DNA of 64,000 nt from Fictibacillus sp. BK138 (GCF_004216955.1 NZ_SGXL01000001.1:1577413-1641412); one strand, 5' to 3'; shown: positions 1 through 8,490, numbered from the stretch's first letter. Program-made: numbers and translations. The notes: generated from the sequence alone by a model not told the origin.

Positions 1-62
1 TGGATGCGTTCTGCAGGGAATTCTGCTTGGAGCGCCGTATAGAGTTCACCGCCTGAAACAAC
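1..62 (-). pseudogene. lysA: Inverted internal segment of lysA
   Basis: Read on the minus strand from position 62 to 1 this segment encodes VVSGGELYTALQ followed by AEFPAERIH, which in DAP decarboxylases lies directly before the HGNNKS motif. The plus strand resumes lysA at NNKS from position 57. The segment is therefore inverted relative to the rest of the gene. The junction is the 8-mer GAAACAAC at 55-62; its reverse complement GTTGTTTC belongs to the VVS codons, so an 8-bp inverted repeat marks the breakpoint. The other breakpoint is outside the window. It may be a true micro-inversion or a fold-back artefact at a contig end. Confidence 0.85.
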
Positions 63-1052
63 AAGAGCACTGAGGAATTAGAATTCGCACTTACAGCAGG
101 TGTAGGGTGTATAGTAGTAGACAATTTTTATGAAATAAACCTGTTAAAGATGCTTTGCAGAAAACTAAATAAGAAAGTCAAAATTTTATTGCGTCTTACT
201 CCTGGCATTGAAGCACATACACATGATTACATCATAACCGGCCAGGAAGATTCTAAATTTGGTTTTGACCTAGGGAGCGGGCAAGCAGATAAAGCTTTGC
301 AAGAAGTCCTGAATTCTGAGTTTTTCGAGGTTCTCGGTATACATTGTCACATAGGTTCTCAAATCTTCGAAACGGAAGGTTTTACTTTAGCCATTGATAA
401 GCTTTTTAGTCACTTTAAGAGTTGGGAAGAGGACTTTCAATATTTTCCTCGCGTCGTGAATCTTGGCGGGGGTTTTGGAATCCAATATACTTCTGATGAC
501 ACTCCTCTTGAGCCAGAGCAATATGTTATGGCTATGATCGATGAAGTTAATCGTAAAATGGCTCATTTCGACGGAAAATCAATGCCAGAACTATGGATCG
601 AACCAGGAAGATCACTCGTTGGAGATGCGGGGACAACGATCTATTCGATCGGCTCTCAAAAAGAGATTGAAGGTGTAAGACATTATGTTTCTGTTGATGG
701 GGGTATGACAGATAATATCCGTCCAGCTCTATATCAGGCCAAATATGACGCATATACAGCAAACAAGATGAACGATAAGCCTGTCCAAACAGTATCCATT
801 GCAGGAAAGTGCTGTGAGAGCGGAGATATGCTGATTTGGGATCTGGAGCTGCCTGAAGTAACGGATCAAGATTATCTTGCTGTGTCTTGTACAGGAGCAT
901 ATGGTTACAGTATGGCCAACAATTATAATCGGATTCAGCGGCCTGCTGTAGTATTTGTAGAAAATGGTGAGGGTCAGCTTGTTGTTAAGCGAGAAACTTA
1001 TGCAGACTTAATCAGACAAGATCTACCTCTTGAATCAAAGGTTTTTGTGTAA
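57..1052 (+). pseudogene. lysA: Diaminopimelate decarboxylase, 3' part (5' part disrupted)
   Basis: LysA converts meso-diaminopimelate to lysine (PLP-dependent, fold type III). The frame is open from NNKSTEELEF at 57 and closes at 1052 after about 331 residues; the family is about 440. A TGA at 54-56, created by the inverted segment, blocks the frame upstream, so the PLP-lysine region (YASKA type) is not joined to this part. Visible conserved motifs are HCHIGSQ, GGGFGI, EPGRSLVGDAG, CCESGD and YGYSMANNYNR. An ATG at 150 could start a 300-residue product, but it lacks an SD and would miss the PLP lysine. As written here the gene is broken. Confidence 0.85.
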
Positions 1053-1120
1053 ATTAGTTTACGAGGCTTTCATTTAACCGTACAATGGTAGGTGAATGAA
1101 ACATAAGGAGGCCTATTTTA

Positions 1121-1555
1121 ATGAAAAAAGGTTCAATCGAATTTGAAAATGGCGAAAAGATTTTATTTGATCTATATCAAGAAGAAGCACCTGGAACTGT
1201 TGAGAACTTTGAAAAGCTTGCAAACGAAGGATTTTATAACGGAGTAACTTTCCACCGTGTAATTCCTGGTTTCGTAGCACAAGGTGGAGATCCAACTGGA
1301 ACTGGCGCAGGCGGTCCTGGATACTCAATTCCTTGTGAAACAGAAGGGAATCCTCATAAACATGTAGCAGGATCTCTGTCTATGGCTCACGCTGGCCGTG
1401 ACACTGGTGGAAGCCAGTTCTTTATCGTACACGAGCCTCAGCCGCATTTGAATGGCGTACACACAGTTTTCGGACAAGTTACTGAAGGAATGGACACTGT
1501 TTTGCGCATTAAACAAGGCGATGTAATGAAAGAAGTTAAAGTTTGGGAAGAGTAA
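1121..1555 (+). CDS. ppiB: Peptidyl-prolyl cis-trans isomerase B (cyclophilin)
   Basis: Cytoplasmic cyclophilin that isomerises Xaa-Pro bonds. At 144 residues it is typical for the Bacillus PpiB family. Core motifs are present: FHRVIPGF (about 45-52), the GTGAGGPGY loop, [13 protein letters not shown] (about 90-102) and NGVHTVFG. The ATG follows an AAGGAGG SD at about 1106-1112. It sits just after lysA, as in B. subtilis, and is closed by its own terminator at 1566. Confidence 0.96.
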   Translation: MKKGSIEFENGEKILFDLYQEEAPGTVENFEKLANEGFYNGVTFHRVIPGFVAQGGDPTGTGAGGPGYSIPCETEGNPHKHVAGSLSMAHAGRDTGGSQFFIVHEPQPHLNGVHTVFGQVTEGMDTVLRIKQGDVMKEVKVWEE

Positions 1556-1565
1556 TATGAAGCAG

Positions 1566-1589
1566 CCCCGGGTATCCGGGGTTTTTTTT
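1566..1589 (+). terminator. Terminator after ppiB
   Basis: Stem CCCCGG (1566-1571) / CCGGGG (1576-1581) with a GTAT loop, followed by eight T. Its stem begins 10 bases after the ppiB stop codon. Confidence 0.92.
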
Positions 1590-1683
1590 GTTTTCAAAAG
1601 GTATAACTGGCGATGAGAGAAGGATCAGCAATTATTCTTAAGTAACGTTTGACGTCATTTTGTCGAATTTTCTATAAATTATT

Positions 1684-1760
1684 TATTACCGTGCATAAAA
1701 AAGCGATTACTGTGAAATAAATTTGATCTACCGTGCTTAAAAATTATTTACCGCTTATGA
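1684..1760. repeat. Phased degenerate repeat, ~21 bp, 4 units (TTACCGTG type)
   Basis: The motif ACCGTG or a close variant (ACTGTG, ACCGCT) starts at 1688, 1709, 1730 and 1750, steps of 21, 21 and 20. It is usually preceded by T/A-rich sequence and followed by a run such as CATAAAA or CTTAAAA; the rest of each unit is A/T-rich and variable. It lies between the converging terminators of ppiB and ypuF. Function unknown. Confidence 0.65.
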
Positions 1761-1785
1761 ATCCATATGCGGGATGAAATCATAA

Positions 1786-1821
1786 AAAACTCTTGCAAGC
1801 ATACAAACAGGCAAGAGTTTT
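1786..1821 (-). terminator. ypuF: Terminator after ypuF (minus strand)
   Basis: Stem AAAACTCTTGC (1786-1796) / GCAAGAGTTTT (1811-1821). On the minus strand the stem ends in a T-run just after the ypuF stop. Being symmetrical it may also stop plus-strand readthrough. Confidence 0.88.
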
Positions 1822-1834
1822 AGGCAATTTCTTT

Positions 1835-2347
1835 TTAATCAAATCTTTTTTTGTGAAGTTTTTGCTTTTTTCTTTCTTCAATTACAGAGGTTCTGTCTCT
1901 TAATCTATGCTTGTGAACTATATTCTCACCTGGATTGTGGTTGATGCACCAACCACTTTCAGTTTTCGCTGTTTTTAACAAACATACTCTTAATAATTCG
2001 GATGTTAAGGGCAGTGAGATCGGCTGGAACTTTTTTTGTTGTTCAATCTCACGTTTCCGATCCTCAACTACATGAAAAAACGGTTCGATCTCAACACCTA
2101 ATGCTATCAATGCTGTTTTTTCTGTGTAAAGTTTTTCAATTCCGCTTGTTATCATTCTTTTTGCACCGTTCATATTACCGCGTCTTTGGTGGTAGAGAGC
2201 TACAGCGATCTGGATGAGTCCCGGCCAAAGGTTGCCCTTCATTCCTTCGTTCTTCCAATGCTCTTCGAGTACTTCATGACACTCAAAATAGTCTTGGTCA
2301 GTATGGAAATAGATCAAATAATCAATCCAAGCTTTTGGATAATTCAA
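1835..2347 (-). CDS. ypuF: DUF309 family protein (YpuF-like)
   Basis: 170-residue protein of the DUF309 family; no biochemical role is established. The family hallmark YFECHEVLEEHWK (about residues 20-32) and the following LWPGLIQIAVALYHQRRGN helix are clear. The C-terminal third (from about 120) is basic and poorly conserved. The start is TTG at 2347, supported by an AAAGGGGTG-like SD about 10 bases upstream on the minus strand. It lies between ppiB and scpA in opposite orientation, as in B. subtilis. Confidence 0.88.
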   Translation of the reverse strand: MNYPKAWIDYLIYFHTDQDYFECHEVLEEHWKNEGMKGNLWPGLIQIAVALYHQRRGNMNGAKRMITSGIEKLYTEKTALIALGVEIEPFFHVVEDRKREIEQQKKFQPISLPLTSELLRVCLLKTAKTESGWCINHNPGENIVHKHRLRDRTSVIEERKKQKLHKKRFD

Positions 2348-2483
2348 CTTGTGCCCACACCCCTTTGTTTTTACGCATTTAGTTTACCACAGGCTACTGA
2401 CTAATAAAAATACAGCTTCTGTATGTTGAAAATATGATATAATTTTATAATACAAAAAACGTTGATAAAACTGGGGAAATGTT

Positions 2484-3227
2484 ATGCAATATAGTGTGAA
2501 GCTTGATGGATTTGAAGGTCCGCTTGATTTGCTGCTTCATTTAATTCAAACATACGAAGTAGATATTTATGATATACCTGTAGCAATAATTACTGAGCAA
2601 TACTTGCAATATATACATACGATGAAAGAGCTCAAACTGGATGTCGCCAGTGAATATTTAGTCATGGCTGCAACTTTGCTTGCGATTAAAAGCAAGATGC
2701 TTTTGCCGAAGCATGAAGATGATTTTCTAGATCAGCAGATGGAATTGGACGTTGAAGAAGATCCGAGAGATGAATTGGTGAGAAGATTAATCGAATACCG
2801 AAAATATAAGTTTGCAGCAGATGAATTAAAAGAAAGAGAAGCTGCAAGAAGCTTAGTTTATACAAGAGAACCGCTAGATCTAAGTCGGTTCGAAAAAGAA
2901 GAAACTGCCCAGCAGGTAACGAATGTAACGCTCTATGACATGCTGCAGGCTATGCAGAGAGTCTTTCAGGAAAAAGTGACTCGTGCACCAAGGCAAACAA
3001 CGATTGAACGCCAGGAAATACCGATAGAAACAAGAATGGATCAGATTAAACAGACACTCCTTTCAGTCGGGGGCAGAAGACGTTTTACAGATCTTTTTGA
3101 AAAAAGTTCAAAAGAACATGTTGTTGTTACATTTCTGGCTATCTTGGAATTAATGAAGGTGAAAAGTATTAACTGTGAGCAGCAAGACCATTTTAGTGAA
3201 ATTTATATTACCATGATAGAGGAGTAA
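2484..3227 (+). CDS. scpA: Segregation and condensation protein A
   Basis: Kleisin subunit of the SMC-ScpA-ScpB condensin that organises and segregates the chromosome. The N-terminal signature VKLDGFEGPLDLLLHLI binds the SMC head; the C-terminal winged helix covers about residues 180-247. Length (247) is standard. GGGGAAATGTT precedes the ATG. Six bases separate it from scpB, so the two are probably translated together. Confidence 0.97.
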   Translation: MQYSVKLDGFEGPLDLLLHLIQTYEVDIYDIPVAIITEQYLQYIHTMKELKLDVASEYLVMAATLLAIKSKMLLPKHEDDFLDQQMELDVEEDPRDELVRRLIEYRKYKFAADELKEREAARSLVYTREPLDLSRFEKEETAQQVTNVTLYDMLQAMQRVFQEKVTRAPRQTTIERQEIPIETRMDQIKQTLLSVGGRRRFTDLFEKSSKEHVVVTFLAILELMKVKSINCEQQDHFSEIYITMIEE

Positions 3228-3233
3228 AAGGAT

Positions 3234-3827
3234 TTGGAACGAAATGAAATAAAAGCGGTTATTGAAGGTTTGCTCTTTGTCAGCGGAGATGAAGGTATCG
3301 ACCGAAAACAAATTGCACAAGTGCTTGAGAAAGAAAGCAAAGACATAGATGAGATTATTAATGAGCTGAAAGAAAGCTACCTTTCAGCTGACAGAGGTAT
3401 GACGATCGTCGAATACGCAGGATCACTTCAATTCGTGACGAAACCAGATCATGCTGTTTATTACGAGCGTCTTGTTGAAACCCCTGGTCACTCCACCCTC
3501 TCACAAGCGGCTCTTGAGACTTTAGCGATTATTGCCTATAAACAGCCTATTACTAGATCAGAGATCGAAGAAGTCAGAGGGGTTAAAACAGAAAAGCCTC
3601 TTCAGACTTTGTCTGCAAAAGGGCTAGTAAAAGAAGTGGGAAGAGCAGAAGGAACTGGGAGAGCGATTTTGTACGGGACTACCAAAGCGTTCTTAGATCA
3701 TTTCGGTCTGCAGACGATTAAAGAACTGCCTCCTCTCCCTGAAAACATTCAAGAGGAAAATGTGGAACAGGAAGCAGATCTATTCTTTTCAAAGTTTCAG
3801 GAATCTATATCTTTTGAAGATAACTAA
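3234..3827 (+). CDS. scpB: Segregation and condensation protein B
   Basis: Winged-helix dimer that binds the ScpA linker in the SMC complex. Conserved segments are AVIEGLLFVSGDEG near the N-terminus and LETLAIIAYKQPITRSEIEEVRG (about 100-122). The start is TTG at 3234, with GGAG inside the scpA 3' end as SD. It forms an operon with scpA and probably the next small gene. Confidence 0.97.
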   Translation: MERNEIKAVIEGLLFVSGDEGIDRKQIAQVLEKESKDIDEIINELKESYLSADRGMTIVEYAGSLQFVTKPDHAVYYERLVETPGHSTLSQAALETLAIIAYKQPITRSEIEEVRGVKTEKPLQTLSAKGLVKEVGRAEGTGRAILYGTTKAFLDHFGLQTIKELPPLPENIQEENVEQEADLFFSKFQESISFEDN

Positions 3828-3844
3828 TTAAGGGGGAAGCTGTT

Positions 3845-4204
3845 TTGCTGATTCATCATATTGATGGTATTGAATTAGAAAAAGAGAAACCGAATACATC
3901 AGAGGATTTTTTTAACCGATCAGAAGCAACTTACGAAATAAATGGTGTTAGACATACATTTCATCTTCTCTATGTACGTTACTTTGAAGAAAAACTTGAA
4001 GATGAATTAACACAGCATGATTTCTGGAAGCAGTATCTTCAAAAATATAAAATTCGTGAAATAGCAGCATTAACAGCACTCAGCAAGAATGAATCATATA
4101 TGAAAAGAAAAAGAGTTTATATCAATGAATATGAAGATTTTAAGAGTCTTTTTATGAATCCTGATGAAAAAACATTAACAACTCTTCTAAAGTCATTTGA
4201 ATAA
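3845..4204 (+). CDS. Hypothetical protein, 119 aa
   Basis: Not recognised. It follows scpB by 17 bases, has an AAGGGGG SD and a TTG start, and ends at a strong terminator, so it is probably the last gene of the scpAB operon. The protein is acidic/basic mixed, has no membrane segment or signal peptide, and contains an FHLLYVRYFEEKLEDE segment and a KRKRVYINEYEDF segment. In B. subtilis the gene after scpB is ypuI; this protein does not resemble YpuI as far as I can judge. Confidence 0.75.
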   Translation: MLIHHIDGIELEKEKPNTSEDFFNRSEATYEINGVRHTFHLLYVRYFEEKLEDELTQHDFWKQYLQKYKIREIAALTALSKNESYMKRKRVYINEYEDFKSLFMNPDEKTLTTLLKSFE

Positions 4205-4214
4205 TTGTATTGAG

Positions 4215-4239
4215 CAGCCAAGTACTTGGCTGTTTTTTT
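4215..4239 (+). terminator. Terminator after scpAB operon
   Basis: Perfect stem CAGCCAAG / CTTGGCTG with a 2-base TA spacer, followed by seven T (4233-4239). Confidence 0.93.
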
Positions 4240-4279
4240 ATTTGGCTAGTTCTGAAATATGGTTCCTTTGAATATGAAG

Positions 4280-4402
4280 CCCATACACCGCGAAGCGATA
4301 GGGAGGCTCACCGTACGTTCCGCGGAAAACGAGCATCCTGGAGCGGAAATCAACATCTACTAATAGCAACGATGTTTACGAAGACAGCCTTTTATTTCTT
4401 AA
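4280..4402. repeat. Dispersed intergenic repeat, copy 1
   Basis: Contains GGCTCACCGTACG, CCGCGGAAAACGAGC, GGAGCGGAAATCAAC and the right-end motif GCAACGATGTTTACGAAGACAG (4366-4387). These recur, in either orientation, at 15801, 23929, 35391, 46545 and 61031. A 68-codon ORF over it is repeat sequence, not a gene. It lies between the scpAB terminator and bcsA, where gene order departs from B. subtilis. Confidence 0.8.
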
Positions 4403-4473
4403 TCGATCTGTTTTAAATAAAGGGTTAAGGGTAAATTATAAAAAAGTATAACGAGTTGAAGGAGAGAAATCTT

Positions 4474-5553
4474 TTGCCCAGAATAGCAGCAGTCGAAACC
4501 GTTAATCCTCCGCATAAACTTTCGCAAAAAGAAACGATGGAATTTGCAAGGAACTTATTTCAGGATGCCTTTTCCGATATTGAACGATTATTAAAAGTTT
4601 TTCAAAATGGTGAGATTTCATCTAGATATTTTGTAATGCCAATTGAATGGTTTAAAGAAAAAAGAAGTTTTCAGGAAAAAAATGATTTATACATAGACTT
4701 TGCTACGAATCTCGGAGCAGAGTGCATACAAAAATGCATGGGGCACGCAGACAGACCCATAATTCCTTATGAAAATATTGACGCAATCTTTTTTATTTCT
4801 AGTTCAGGTTTATCTACACCAAGTATTGAAGCCAGGATCATGAATATGCTTCCGTTTTCCTCTCATACAAAACGAATACCTATTTGGGGCTTAGGGTGTG
4901 CAGGTGGTGCGTCCGGCTTTTCAAGAGCTTTTGATTATTGTAAGGCATATCCAAAGTCAAACGTTCTCGTATTGAGTGTTGAATTATGCAGCCTGACTTT
5001 TCAGCATGAGGATTTTTCTAAAAGCAATCTTGTAGGGACTTCCCTTTTTGCAGATGGAGTTGCTTGTGCACTTATATGCGGTGACGAATCAGACATAGGG
5101 AAATCTTCAGAACTAAAGCCATATATTTTAGATACAATGTCCACATTAAAACCTCATTCAGAAGATGTGATGGGATGGGAGGTAAAAGATACTGGTCTTT
5201 ATGTCGTGTTTTCTCGTGATATACCAAATGTGATCCGTACCTGGCTAAAGCCGAACGTTGATGAGTTCCTAGACCGAAATCAACTAACCGGAGAACAGAT
5301 TAAAAATTTTATAGCCCATCCAGGAGGTAAGAAAGTCCTTCAGGCATATGTTGATGCTCTGGGCCTTCCTCTTTCCAAAACTGATATTTCAAGAGATGTG
5401 CTTATGTCAAATGGCAACATGTCTTCTGCTACTGTCTTTTATGTACTAAAACAATTTATGGCGATAGAACAGAATGAAGGAGATTTAGGCATTATGGCAG
5501 CGCTTGGCCCTGGTTTCTCATCAGAGCTCTTGTTAGTAGAATGGAGGAAATAA
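4474..5553 (+). CDS. bcsA: Type III polyketide synthase (chalcone/stilbene synthase-like)
   Basis: Chalcone-synthase-fold homodimeric enzyme that extends acyl-CoA starters with malonyl-CoA; Bacillus homologues (BpsA) make alkylpyrones. The catalytic Cys lies in WGLGCAGG (about residue 142), His in FIAHPGGKK and Asn in SNGNMSSAT, giving a complete triad. I chose the TTG at 4474 (MPRIAAVETV) because AAGGAGAGAA at 4458-4467 is its SD; a TTG at 4456 would sit before that SD. It is followed directly by the methyltransferase gene, as in the bcsA-ypbQ pair. Confidence 0.93.
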   Translation: MPRIAAVETVNPPHKLSQKETMEFARNLFQDAFSDIERLLKVFQNGEISSRYFVMPIEWFKEKRSFQEKNDLYIDFATNLGAECIQKCMGHADRPIIPYENIDAIFFISSSGLSTPSIEARIMNMLPFSSHTKRIPIWGLGCAGGASGFSRAFDYCKAYPKSNVLVLSVELCSLTFQHEDFSKSNLVGTSLFADGVACALICGDESDIGKSSELKPYILDTMSTLKPHSEDVMGWEVKDTGLYVVFSRDIPNVIRTWLKPNVDEFLDRNQLTGEQIKNFIAHPGGKKVLQAYVDALGLPLSKTDISRDVLMSNGNMSSATVFYVLKQFMAIEQNEGDLGIMAALGPGFSSELLLVEWRK

Positions 5554-5555
5554 CG

Positions 5556-6110
5556 GTGAATTGGTTTCTCGTTTTTTGGGTTTTTTTAATAATCCAGAGA
5601 CTGGCAGAAGTGAAAATCGCTAAAAAGAACGAAGAAACTCTCTTAGCCAAGGGAGCAGTGGAAGCTGGGAGCAGCCACTATAAATGGATGGTAACTATGC
5701 ATGTCTCATTCTTTTTCTTTTTATTTGCTGAAGTAATGGTCTTTGGGGCTTTTTCTCCTTCATGGTGGATGATTCCATTCATATTGTTCTTAATTGCCCA
5801 AGTAATTCGTGTTTGGGCGATCACCTCATTGGGAGTTTTCTGGAATACAAAAATCATTCTGCTTCCAGGTGCTGAAGTTGTAGCGAAAGGACCCTATCGT
5901 TTTATAAGACACCCTAATTACTTAGTCGTATCCTTAGAGCTTTTAGTCATTCCTCTTATTTTTGGAGCTTATGTTACTGCATTTCTTTTTACAATATTAA
6001 ATATTCTGATGCTCCGTGTTCGAATACCAGCAGAAGAAAAAGCATTAATGGAACTCACTGATTATGAGAATAGACACGGTGAAAAACAACGTTTCTTTCC
6101 TAGTCAATAA
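5556..6110 (+). CDS. ypbQ: Isoprenylcysteine carboxyl methyltransferase-family membrane protein (YpbQ/BpsB)
   Basis: Integral membrane methyltransferase of the ICMT family with about four membrane segments. The C-terminal motif GPYRFIRHPNYL (about residues 112-123), typical for SAM binding in this family, is intact. B. subtilis BpsB methylates type III PKS alkylpyrones, so this is the likely tailoring enzyme for bcsA. The start is GTG at 5556, with GGAGGA at 5543-5548 inside the end of bcsA; an ATG at 5541 would lie before the SD. The genes are two bases apart. Confidence 0.9.
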   Translation: MNWFLVFWVFLIIQRLAEVKIAKKNEETLLAKGAVEAGSSHYKWMVTMHVSFFFFLFAEVMVFGAFSPSWWMIPFILFLIAQVIRVWAITSLGVFWNTKIILLPGAEVVAKGPYRFIRHPNYLVVSLELLVIPLIFGAYVTAFLFTILNILMLRVRIPAEEKALMELTDYENRHGEKQRFFPSQ

Positions 6111-6133
6111 TACAGCGGAAGTAAATCCCATTC

Positions 6134-6159
6134 ATAACCTGTCCTTGTTTGCATAAACT
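6134..6159 (+). promoter_or_regulatory. Possible sigma-E promoter for dacB-spmAB
   Basis: ATA at 6134-6136 and CATAAACT at 6152-6159 with 15 bases between, resembling the sigma-E pattern ATA-N16-18-CATACANT. dacB is sigma-E dependent in B. subtilis. The spacing is one base short, so this is tentative. Confidence 0.4.
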
Positions 6160-6190
6160 TTTACAAAACACCTAAAGGGCGGGATTTCGA

Positions 6191-7360
6191 ATGAAACATA
6201 TCATTTCACCTCTTATTTATATTGTAATATGCTCGCTTATCCTTGCAGTTTTCCCGCAAGAAGCAAAAGCTGAACCTGGTGTATCAGCAAAAGCGGCTGT
6301 ACTGATGGAACAATCATCAGGAAGGGTTTTATATGGGCGGAATGAACATCGTCCCATGAGAATCGCGAGTATAACAAAAATAATGACAGCTATCCTTGCC
6401 ATTGAGTCAGGAAAAATGCAGGATACTGTAACCATAACTGAACATGCTGCAAAAACAGAGGGATCATCTCTCTATTTAAAACCTGGTGAGAAAATCCCAT
6501 TAACTGACCTGGTGTACGGATTGATGCTGAGGTCAGGAAATGATTCTGCTGTTGCGATCGCAGAACACGTAGGCGGAAGTTTAGATGGATTTGCCTATCT
6601 TATGAATCAGAAAGCAGAAGAAATAGGAATGAAACATACTCGCTTTCGAAATCCTCATGGTCTTGATACACACGAAGATCACTATTCGACCGCCTATGAT
6701 ATGGCACTTCTGACTAAGTATGCTATGACCAACGATATGTTTAAAGATATTTCAGCAACGAAGGTATACCGTTCTGAGCAAACGGGAGAAAAGTGGGACA
6801 GAGTGTGGCGTAACAAAAATAAAATGTTGAAGCTTTATGAGAATTCCACTGGAGGAAAAACGGGCTATACAAAACGCGCAAAAAGAACTCTGGTTTCAAC
6901 CGCAGAGAAAGATGGAATGGAGCTTATCGCAGTTACTTTGAATGATCCTGACGACTGGGAAGATCACAGAAATATGTTCGAGTGGGGATTTCACTCCTTT
7001 CAAATGACCGAGCTAATAAAAGAAGGGAAAGTATCCGGTATTAAAGATAAAGGATATAAAGGGAAGGTTGAGGCAAACCGTACTTTTTCTTATCCGTTGA
7101 TGAAAGAAGAGATTAAACAGATCTCTTCTTCCATTCATTTATATAAATTGCCCAAATCTGGTGAATGGAAAGAAGAAGATATTCCAAAACCAGTAGGTAG
7201 ATATTTTATAGATTTAAATGATTTAAGAATAGCAGATTTACCCCTTTATTATGATGGAAAAGCCTTAATAAAACCTCATAAAGATGGCATCTGGACAATA
7301 TTCAAAGACATGCTGAACCAGCTTTTCTTTGCTGCAAGGGAGCACAATGGCTCATGGTGA
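6191..7360 (+). CDS. dacB: D-alanyl-D-alanine carboxypeptidase DacB (sporulation PBP5*)
   Basis: Low-molecular-weight penicillin-binding protein that trims peptide side chains of spore cortex peptidoglycan. It has a signal peptide (cleavage near AKA-EP, about residue 27) and the three active-site motifs S60-I-T-K63, S115-G-N117 and K223-T-G225. 389 residues fits DacB. The spmA start overlaps its end, and the dacB-spmA-spmB order is that of the B. subtilis sporulation operon. Confidence 0.96.
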   Translation: MKHIISPLIYIVICSLILAVFPQEAKAEPGVSAKAAVLMEQSSGRVLYGRNEHRPMRIASITKIMTAILAIESGKMQDTVTITEHAAKTEGSSLYLKPGEKIPLTDLVYGLMLRSGNDSAVAIAEHVGGSLDGFAYLMNQKAEEIGMKHTRFRNPHGLDTHEDHYSTAYDMALLTKYAMTNDMFKDISATKVYRSEQTGEKWDRVWRNKNKMLKLYENSTGGKTGYTKRAKRTLVSTAEKDGMELIAVTLNDPDDWEDHRNMFEWGFHSFQMTELIKEGKVSGIKDKGYKGKVEANRTFSYPLMKEEIKQISSSIHLYKLPKSGEWKEEDIPKPVGRYFIDLNDLRIADLPLYYDGKALIKPHKDGIWTIFKDMLNQLFFAAREHNGSW

Positions 7361-7947
7361 ATTACATTTGGGTCGGAATGATGGTGATTGGATTTGTTGT
7401 TGCAGCTATTAACGGAAATATGGATAAGGTAAATGAAGCCATTTTCACGAGTGCGAAAGAAGCTGTAACTCTAAGTTTTGCTATGATAAGTATTCTTGTC
7501 TTTTGGCTTGGGATTATGAAAATAGCAGAAAAAGGGGGATTGTTAGAAGTTCTTGCGTACCTTTTTCGTCCAATTGTCAAATGGCTTTTTCCTGATATCC
7601 CAAAAGATCATCCAGCGCAAGGGTACATTCTTTCTAATATGGCCGCGAACTTGCTAGGACTTGGAAACGCAGCCACTCCAATGGGTATAAAAGCAATGGA
7701 ACAGCTTAAGATTCTTAATGGCGGAAAGAACGAAGCAAGTCGTTCTATGATCACTTTGCTGGCGATTAATACATCAAGCATCACATTAATTCCTACCACA
7801 ATCATCGCAATAAGAATGAGCTATAACTCTCAATCTCCGACTGATATCGTTGCACCGACACTTTTAGCGACAGCTGTTGCAACGGTTGGAGCCATCCTGA
7901 TCGACAGGTATTACTATTACCGCTCTTTGCAAAAGGGAGGTAAATAG
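7354..7947 (+). CDS. spmA: Spore maturation protein A
   Basis: Polytopic membrane protein required for normal spore core dehydration. The conserved nucleoside-recognition/Gate-domain features GLGNAATPMGIKAMEQ and NTSSITLIPTT are present. ATG at 7354 overlaps the dacB stop; a GTG at 7357 is an alternative. GGGAG upstream serves as SD. It works with SpmB, which starts at the next base after its stop. Confidence 0.95.
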   Translation: MVNYIWVGMMVIGFVVAAINGNMDKVNEAIFTSAKEAVTLSFAMISILVFWLGIMKIAEKGGLLEVLAYLFRPIVKWLFPDIPKDHPAQGYILSNMAANLLGLGNAATPMGIKAMEQLKILNGGKNEASRSMITLLAINTSSITLIPTTIIAIRMSYNSQSPTDIVAPTLLATAVATVGAILIDRYYYYRSLQKGGK

Positions 7948-8481
7948 ATGAATTTTGTTCAATCTTTCTCGATTTGGTTCATTCCTCTACTCATTGGCTT
8001 TATATTGATCTATGGAACCTATAAGAAAGTCCCAACCTATGAAACGTTTGTTGAAGGAGGGAAAGAAGGGTTCTCTATTGCGATTAATATTATTCCGTTC
8101 TTAGTCGGTATGCTAGTGGCTATATCTGTTTTCAGAGCATCAGGAGCATTGGATTATGTAATGCTTGCTATGCGTCCCATATTTTCATTGTTTCATATAC
8201 CAGCAGAAGTCGTTCCGCTCGGTTTGATGAGAACAATTTCCGGGACAGGGGCACTTGGTATGACTTCTGATCTTATAGCAACTCATGGACCAGACTCCTT
8301 TATTGGAAGGTTGGCTTCCACGATACAAGGAAGTACAGATACGACATTTTACGTATTGACAGTATATTTTGGAGCGGTCGGTATTAAAAAGATGAAATAT
8401 GCTTTAAAGGTTGGTCTTTTAGCAGACTTAATCGGATTTCTAGCATCCATCGCTGCAATTTCACTTCTTTTTTACTCATAA
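7948..8481 (+). CDS. spmB: Spore maturation protein B
   Basis: Membrane partner of SpmA in spore core dehydration. 177 residues with several hydrophobic helices and the conserved LMRTISGTGALGMTSDLIATHGPDSFIG loop region (split here: LMRTISGTGALGM then TSDLIATHGPDS). The SD GGGAGG lies within the end of spmA and the ATG immediately follows its stop, so the two are coupled. The operon ends at the terminator at 8491. Confidence 0.95.
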   Translation: MNFVQSFSIWFIPLLIGFILIYGTYKKVPTYETFVEGGKEGFSIAINIIPFLVGMLVAISVFRASGALDYVMLAMRPIFSLFHIPAEVVPLGLMRTISGTGALGMTSDLIATHGPDSFIGRLASTIQGSTDTTFYVLTVYFGAVGIKKMKYALKVGLLADLIGFLASIAAISLLFYS

Positions 8482-8490
8482 AACGAACAA

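Noticed and set aside
880-900. Antisense 117-codon ORF across lysA (547-900)
   Set aside because: Shadow of the strongly conserved lysA frame; no SD and no family resemblance.
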